Part shown: positions 59,234 to 64,000 of the stretch, in pieces
Numbering within the stretch: the first letter of the stretch is position 1
Layout of the letters: each line of letters opens with the position of its first letter
Source of the DNA: Hydra vulgaris
Lineage: Eukaryota > Cnidaria > Hydrozoa > Anthoathecata > Hydridae
Assembly (NCBI RefSeq): GCF_038396675.1
Contig: NC_088933.1
Location: forward strand, 40,598,501-40,662,500
Direction of reading: 5' to 3'
DNA length: 64,000 bases
The notes under the pieces: generated by a model
The model's database searches: none
Seen by the model: only the letters and a program-made list of their open reading frames with translations
Told to the model about the DNA's origin: nothing
Translations under genes and position numbers: made by a program

Positions 59234-62200
59234 TTAAAAATATATCAGAATGTTTTCAACTGAGAAAAGAATTTCTTTCAATTTTCTTTTAAATAAGAAA
59301 AAGTTCCATTCATGAGAGAAATCAAGAAGTTTTAACACTATTTTGTTCCATAAAAATGCTCCTCTAAATGAAATACAAAATTTACCAAAATTAGTTTTGA
59401 AAACTGGTTGAAGAATAAAATTTTCATTACGCAAATTGTATTTATTTTTAACTTTTAAAGAATATAAATTGTGAAAAGAAATTGGAGATGTGCGAGACTT
59501 ACATTTAAACATAAAACACAATACATTAAAAATATTAAGTTGATATATATTAAGAATATTCATTTCGTTTAAAAGAGGCTTAGCATGATAAAATCGATGT
59601 TTAAAATTAATAAGTCCTGCAACATGTTTCTGTTGGCGATAGAGTGGTTCTAATTTAGTTTTACTTACACTACCCCAAGCCGCATTAGCATAGTTTAGAT
59701 GGCAATGAATAAAAGAGTGGTAAAGCTGTATTAAAGTATGTTTATTTAGCATGCTTCTTATTTTAAATAGTATTTCTATACTTTTGGAAATTTTAGAGGA
59801 TAAGTTTTCAATGTGTTTTTTCCATGTCAGATTTTCATCAATAAAAACCCCTAAAAAATTTGTAGCCGTTACTCTTTTAATGTCATCTATAAAAAGAGCA
59901 GGCAATTCACTTGGTAGAAGATGCTTTTTGTAGTATGGATGAAAAAGAGACCATTTTGTTTTTTCAATGTTAAGAGAAAGCTTATTTAATTTAAACCATT
60001 CTGAAATTTTAATTAGTTCTATGTTCATACTTTGAAATAGGGTAATTATGTTACTATGAGATAGAAAAAAATTCGTGTCGTTAGCAAACATAATTGTCAT
60101 TAAATTAGATGCTTCATAAAGATCGTTTATGTAAATGAGAAATAGGAGAGGTCCTAGGACAGACCCTTGAGGAACTCCGCATGTTACATCTAACAAGTTT
60201 GATTTCGATGATACGTCATAGTGAACAAATTGCTTTCTATTACTTAAATAACTTTTTAAAAGCTTCAAAACATTGCCAGAGATTCCATAATATTTAAGTT
60301 TTTTAAAAAGAATTTTATGATCTATCGTATCAAAGGCTTTAGTCAAGTCAATAAAAATGCCTAAAGTAAATTTGGAACTTTCAAATGATTCAGTAATATA
60401 TTGTGTTATTTGGAGTATAGCGTGTTCAGTGGAGTTATTTTTTTTAAACCCATATTGATTTTTGTATAGGATATTATTTTGAGAAAGATGATTAAAAATT
60501 TTATTATAAAGAATTCTCTCTATAATCTTTGAGAAAACAGAGAACAGATATTGGACGGTAATTACTAACATTAAGTAAGTCTCCACCTTTAAATATTGGT
60601 GAAACTTTAGCTATTTTTAATTCATCAGGAAAAATTCCTTGTTGAATTGAACATTTAAATATTTTAAAAAGGATATTTTTTATGATATCATATGAATCAA
60701 TGACAATGTTTCCATTGATATCATCAGGACCGACTGCTCTATTTAACTTTAGCATTTTAAAAGCTCTATCAAATTCATCAAAAGACAATTCAAAAGAATT
60801 TAGATAAGATATTAAAGGAAAACTACATCTGTTTATTGTTTTGTTTATGTTTGAAATTTTTTTTGCTAAATTTGATCCAACTGAAGTAAAGAATTCATTC
60901 ATTTTATTAGCTACCACTCCTGGATCATCAAATATTTTATTATCAATTTTAATAGCTTTAGGTAAAGAGCTAGCTTTCAATTTCATACTGCCTGTAATTT
61001 CTCTTAAAACTTGCCATGTTTGCTTTGAATTATCTTTATATTTTTCTAGTAAATTTATGTAGTATCTTTTTTTTAAATTTTTTCTTTGCATTTCAAATTT
61101 TTAAGCGTAATTCTTATAAATTGTTTTACTTTCTAATGTTCTCGTTTTTAAATACGTTATATACAACTTTTGCTTAACTTTAGAACTTTTTCTGAGATCT
61201 TTTGTAATCCATGGTGACGTGAAATATTTTTTTTTTTTTTAGTATTTTATGTTTAGGAAAATTAATATCATAAATTTCAAAAAATGTTTTTAAAAACGAA
61301 TTATAAGCTAAATTAGCATCATTAGAATCTATATGTTTCCAATAAAGCAAAGATAATTGTTCCTTAAAAGCAGAGCAATTCGCTTCCGTAAAAAAACGTT
61401 TGATGAAAGGTTTATTATGGTGTAGAATTTTTTTGATGTTTGTGTTTATGGAGAAAAAAATGGGAAAGTGATCAGAGACGTCACTTTTAATAATACCTTT
61501 TTTTTAAAATAAGTTAAAAACGTCAGTTGTAATTATATTATCTAATATAGAGGCTGATGTTGATGATATTCTGGTAGGCTTATTTATTAACGATATCGCT
61601 CCAATTTCAAAAATGTCATTATAAACCTTTTTAATGTTAGTATTAGTGTGGTATTCAAAACATTTTAAATTAAAATCACCAATTATGTAGTTTAATTTCT
61701 TTTCATGTGAACTTTTTTTAATTATATCATTATGTAAAAAGGCATTAAAATCCTCAATTAGGCCATTTGGTGGGCGATAACAACAACTTAAAATTATATT
61801 TTTGGCATTTTTAGTTAAAATTTCAATACTTAAAACTTCTTTATCGCCATCAGAAATGCTTAAGTCTGGCCTGTTAATAAACCGCAAGTATTCATTCACG
61901 TAAAAAAGAATACCACCACCTTGCTTTTTATTTTTACGCGCTAAAGAAATTAAATTAAAACCTGGAAGGTGGAGATTTGAGTTTTTAACATCATCAGAAC
62001 TGCACCATGTCTCTGTAATGCATATTATGTTAAAAATATTAGAAGTTTCTTCTATATTACTATGAAAAGTATCAAAGTTTTTTTTAAACTTCTTATATTA
62101 AAAAGAATAACATTAAGAAAATCCCTATTAAGATAATCTTTCAATTCATTGTTATAAAAATAAGAGCAGTTTTGTAGAGCACTTGCTTCACTAAAATAAT

Positions 62201-62294
62201 TTATGTCAGGATCGGATTCATTATCAAGTAAAAAATCATTAATTTGAAAAAAGTTAAATGAAATTGACTCAAAATTTAGTTGGTTTGAATCCAT
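59234..62294 (-). pseudogene. LINE B ORF2: APE endonuclease and reverse transcriptase
   Basis: Reading from ATG 62294, about 1,020 codons with several frameshifts. Endonuclease: FNIRSL (62080), ITETWC (62000), CCYRPPNG and YIIGDFNLK (61790-61680), SDVSDHFPIF (61470), with a stop near 61504. Before RT: FDEFDRAFKMLKLNRAVGPDD. RT (60586-59234, 450 uninterrupted codons): GFKKNNSTEHAI, GIFIDLTKAFDTIDH, TCGVPQGSVLGP, YINDLYEAS. The active-site box reads FANDTN: GAC to AAC changes the first catalytic Asp. It copies LINE RNA at nicked target DNA in living relatives; this copy is dead. Confidence 0.9.
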
Positions 62295-62341
62295 TTCAGA
62301 ATTTAAATAATTTTATAACTATGAATTGAAAAAAAAAAAAT

Positions 62342-63070
62342 TTACCTAAAATCGCGTGTGAATAATTTGTTATAAGTAACCATAGCATACTTTCCTTTAC
62401 TTCGTAGCTCCTTTGCTTCCGCGAATAACTTTCTTCTTATTTCCATAGTACGTTCGCTAAAATCTTCATTTATAAACAAATTTTCATTCCAGAGTTTTGC
62501 CTTTACGAACTTATCCAAAATCGCGTTCTTGTCTTTATAGTTTAAAAGTTTTACAACAATAGTTCTATTTATTCTTTTAACACCCATCACCTTTTTTCCA
62601 ACTCTTTGGGCTCTCTCAATTTCGAATTTACCATTTAAACCCAATTTAGTTTTTAAAATTTCTCTTATTTTACTTTCAGTTTCTTGCCAGGTTTCAATTT
62701 CTTTTTCTTCTATACCATTAAATCTCAAATTATTTTTGCGACTCCTATCTTCAAGTTCAGCCAACTTATCTTTAATAACGTTATCATTTTCTATATTTAT
62801 TTTTGTGTCGTTCAGTTGATATACTGATGACATTGCTGTTTTTTTAAAAACATCTATTTCCAATAGTAAATTTTCATATTTGTCACTGACAAATTCAACA
62901 CTTTTTTTCAGGTCACTTACTTCATTTTTTAAGTTTTTATTTTCTTCTTGCATAACTGATATTTTACTCTCTAGTTTATCAATCCTGTCGCTTAATAGCT
63001 TCATTATTGTGGTTTCATGAATATCCATAATTTCTTTTAAATGAGTAATTGAAATACTTTTATTAGCCAT
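62342..63070 (-). CDS. LINE B ORF1, intact RNA-binding protein
   Basis: 242 codons, no break, from MANKSISITHLKEIM to a stop at 62342. Residues about 15-95 have heptad-like spacing and many Lys/Glu/Leu (KLESKISVMQEENKNLKNEV), a likely coiled coil for trimer or dimer formation. Residues about 105-185 carry ELEDRSRKNNLRFNGI and IERAQRVGKK, the signature of the RRM-like domain of LINE ORF1 proteins. A basic C-terminal domain follows (FSERTMEIRRKLFAEAKELR). ORF2 starts 48 bp downstream. It may be translated, but its own ORF2 partner is defective. Confidence 0.88.
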   Translation of the reverse strand: MANKSISITHLKEIMDIHETTIMKLLSDRIDKLESKISVMQEENKNLKNEVSDLKKSVEFVSDKYENLLLEIDVFKKTAMSSVYQLNDTKINIENDNVIKDKLAELEDRSRKNNLRFNGIEEKEIETWQETESKIREILKTKLGLNGKFEIERAQRVGKKVMGVKRINRTIVVKLLNYKDKNAILDKFVKAKLWNENLFINEDFSERTMEIRRKLFAEAKELRSKGKYAMVTYNKLFTRDFR

Positions 63071-63129
63071 TTTTAAGTTTAATATTAAACACGTCCGTTC
63101 ACTAAAATGTTCACGGCCGTTATCCGTTA

Positions 63130-63556
63130 GCTTTGAACTGTCAAGTTGTCATTGATGCTGTGTGTGTTTAAATGTGCCATTTAAACACACTTTAGAATAT
63201 GATCCAAATGCAGGCTTCCTTTTTGCAGACTCAGTATACGGGTTGTCACCAGTAATGTTTACACCGTTTAATCAGCCGACTACACCAGAAGAAATATATT
63301 TTAATAAAGTTCACCGTCAGGTTCAGAGGTGGAGCGAACGATTGGACGTCTTAAAAACCGTTGGAGGTGTTTGCACAAAAGTCGTGGAACACTTCAGTAC
63401 ACCCCAACAACTTGCTACAACATATTTTTTACTTTCATTTTACTAGAAAACTTTTGCATTTCCTTAGGATTAAAAATTCCAGATGACATTAACTTTGAGG
63501 ACAATGATGAAAATTATGTGCATGGTATTCAACCTGAATTAACTCAAACCAACTAA
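63130..63556 (+). pseudogene. Harbinger nuclease, exon 3 (C-terminus)
   Basis: After CGTTAG the sequence encodes LNCQVVIDAV, then across a 29-bp palindrome YDPNAGFLFADSVYGLSP (second catalytic Asp), and after a frameshift at about 63325 VERTIGRLKNRWRCLHK (catalytic Glu, then the GRLKNR landmark). It ends HGIQPELTQTN and stop at 63554. The palindrome at 63162-63190 (GTGTGTTTAAATG, TGC, complement) introduces a stop. LINE B copy 5 ends about 20 bp upstream. Confidence 0.8.
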
Positions 63557-64000
63557 ATTCGACTTGGCATTATAAGAAAGACACAAATTATAAACTATGT
63601 GTGTGCAAATCAAAAGCAATGATGTATTGTTAAAATGCTCCATGGGAGCCCGCAGGATATTTTGTTTTAGATATGACACATTTAGGCATATAAGCTTACC
63701 CAGCTAACACATGCTTAATTGGCCCAACGTTGGGTTAACGTTGGATTGGATGACTAACGTTGGCCCAACGTAGTGCCAACGCAATGTAACTCGACGTAGA
63801 TTTTCATCACATTGGCTCTACGTTGGGCCAACTTACTTTGAAAAACCTACGCTTGCGGCTTATCGAGCTATTCACGCAAAGCATTTATATATAGCATTAC
63901 AATCTCCATTTTAAAATAGTTTGCTTTTTATAATGGCATCGTTGTAAATTAATAGAAAAAGCAAAGTAATTTTTGAGTGTTCCGCAAAGATATTAGAGCG
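63557..64000. other. 3' flank with palindromic repeat tract, runs off the right edge
   Basis: No coding signal. It holds the ACCCAG-ended tract at 63698 onward. The right edge may still be inside that element. Confidence 0.45.
63698..63832. repeat. ACCCAGCTAACACA terminus followed by CCAACGTTGG array
   Basis: Starts ACCCAGCTAACACA at 63698. Then TTGGCCCAACGTTGGG (with the 12-bp palindrome CCCAACGTTGGG), TTAACGTTGG, CTAACGTTGGCCCAACGTAG and CTACGTTGGGCCAAC, about eight copies of an ACGT-centred motif in both orientations. Similar in plan to 3764-4163. Confidence 0.75.

Larger units (their letters stand above)
58716..63110 (-). mobile_element. LINE family B copy 5, nearly full length
   Basis: Minus strand, about 4.4 kb: ORF1 63070-62342, ORF2 62294-59234, 3' UTR with a (TA)n run (59054-59158), a hairpin (58837-58881), an AATAAA signal (near 58755) and a poly(A) tract (T-run at 58716-58734). 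Inserted into the Harbinger element between exon 2 and exon 3. Domain layout (ORF1 with coiled coil, ORF2 with APE endonuclease and RT) fits CR1/L2-type LINEs. Confidence 0.9.

Overview
The window is AT-rich eukaryotic DNA made almost entirely of transposable elements and simple repeats. The element mix (hAT, Tc1/mariner, pogo, P, PIF/Harbinger, Penelope-like, CR1/L2-type LINEs, a tRNA-type SINE) and many long (TA)n arrays suggest a cnidarian, most likely Hydra. That species call is inference. I recognise no host gene, rRNA, true tRNA or CRISPR array. Nearly every coding region is a broken transposon gene.

Layout. 1-1306: decayed tnp2-like transposase (minus). 3764-4163: MITE-like unit with cruciforms. 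4170-9690: LINE family A copy 1 (minus), split by a 3.06-kb hAT (6357-9411) with a perfect 8-bp TSD. 9692-10237: (TA)n. 11110-11505: pogo fragment. 11667-12054: palindrome between two (TA)n arrays. 15439-16429: Tc1/mariner remnant. 16718-17327: fold-back MITE. 19060-20387: unassigned repeat protein. 20934-23852: complete-ended element of a poorly named transposase family (TAGGGTGGTCC ends, 8-bp TSD). 24582-24800: SINE. 25740-26960: hAT remnant. 26970-30380: LINE family B copy 2. 30507-32123: Tc1-type element with 250-bp inverted repeats. 32131-33130: a third TAGGGTG element.

34099-38525 is a P-like element with two convergent genes: a THAP9/P-type transposase and a C2H2 zinc-finger accessory gene. 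38625-39690 is a truncated pogo element with an inverted partial copy of its 5' end. 40215-40810 is a three-unit tandem repeat, and 42030-42490 a 460-bp palindrome. 42495-46975 is LINE A copy 3, carrying a 200-bp MITE and a second, intron-containing hAT (43922-46702). 47870-51110 is LINE B copy 4. 51851-53022 is a Tc1-type gene. 53023-54136 is a Penelope-like element (GIY-YIG remnant, hammerhead-like termini) between (TA)n arrays. 54426-63556 holds three exons of one PIF/Harbinger gene, split by LINE B copy 5 (58716-63110), which keeps an intact ORF1.

Together the window is a stratigraphy of nested insertions. LINE A copies 1 and 3 act as empty-site controls for each other, so several insertions and TSDs can be read directly. 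The most unusual signals are the (TA)n-palindrome-(TA)n sandwiches with hammerhead-like cores, the two-gene P element, and the pair of ACCCAG-ended elements packed with ACGT-centred palindromes.
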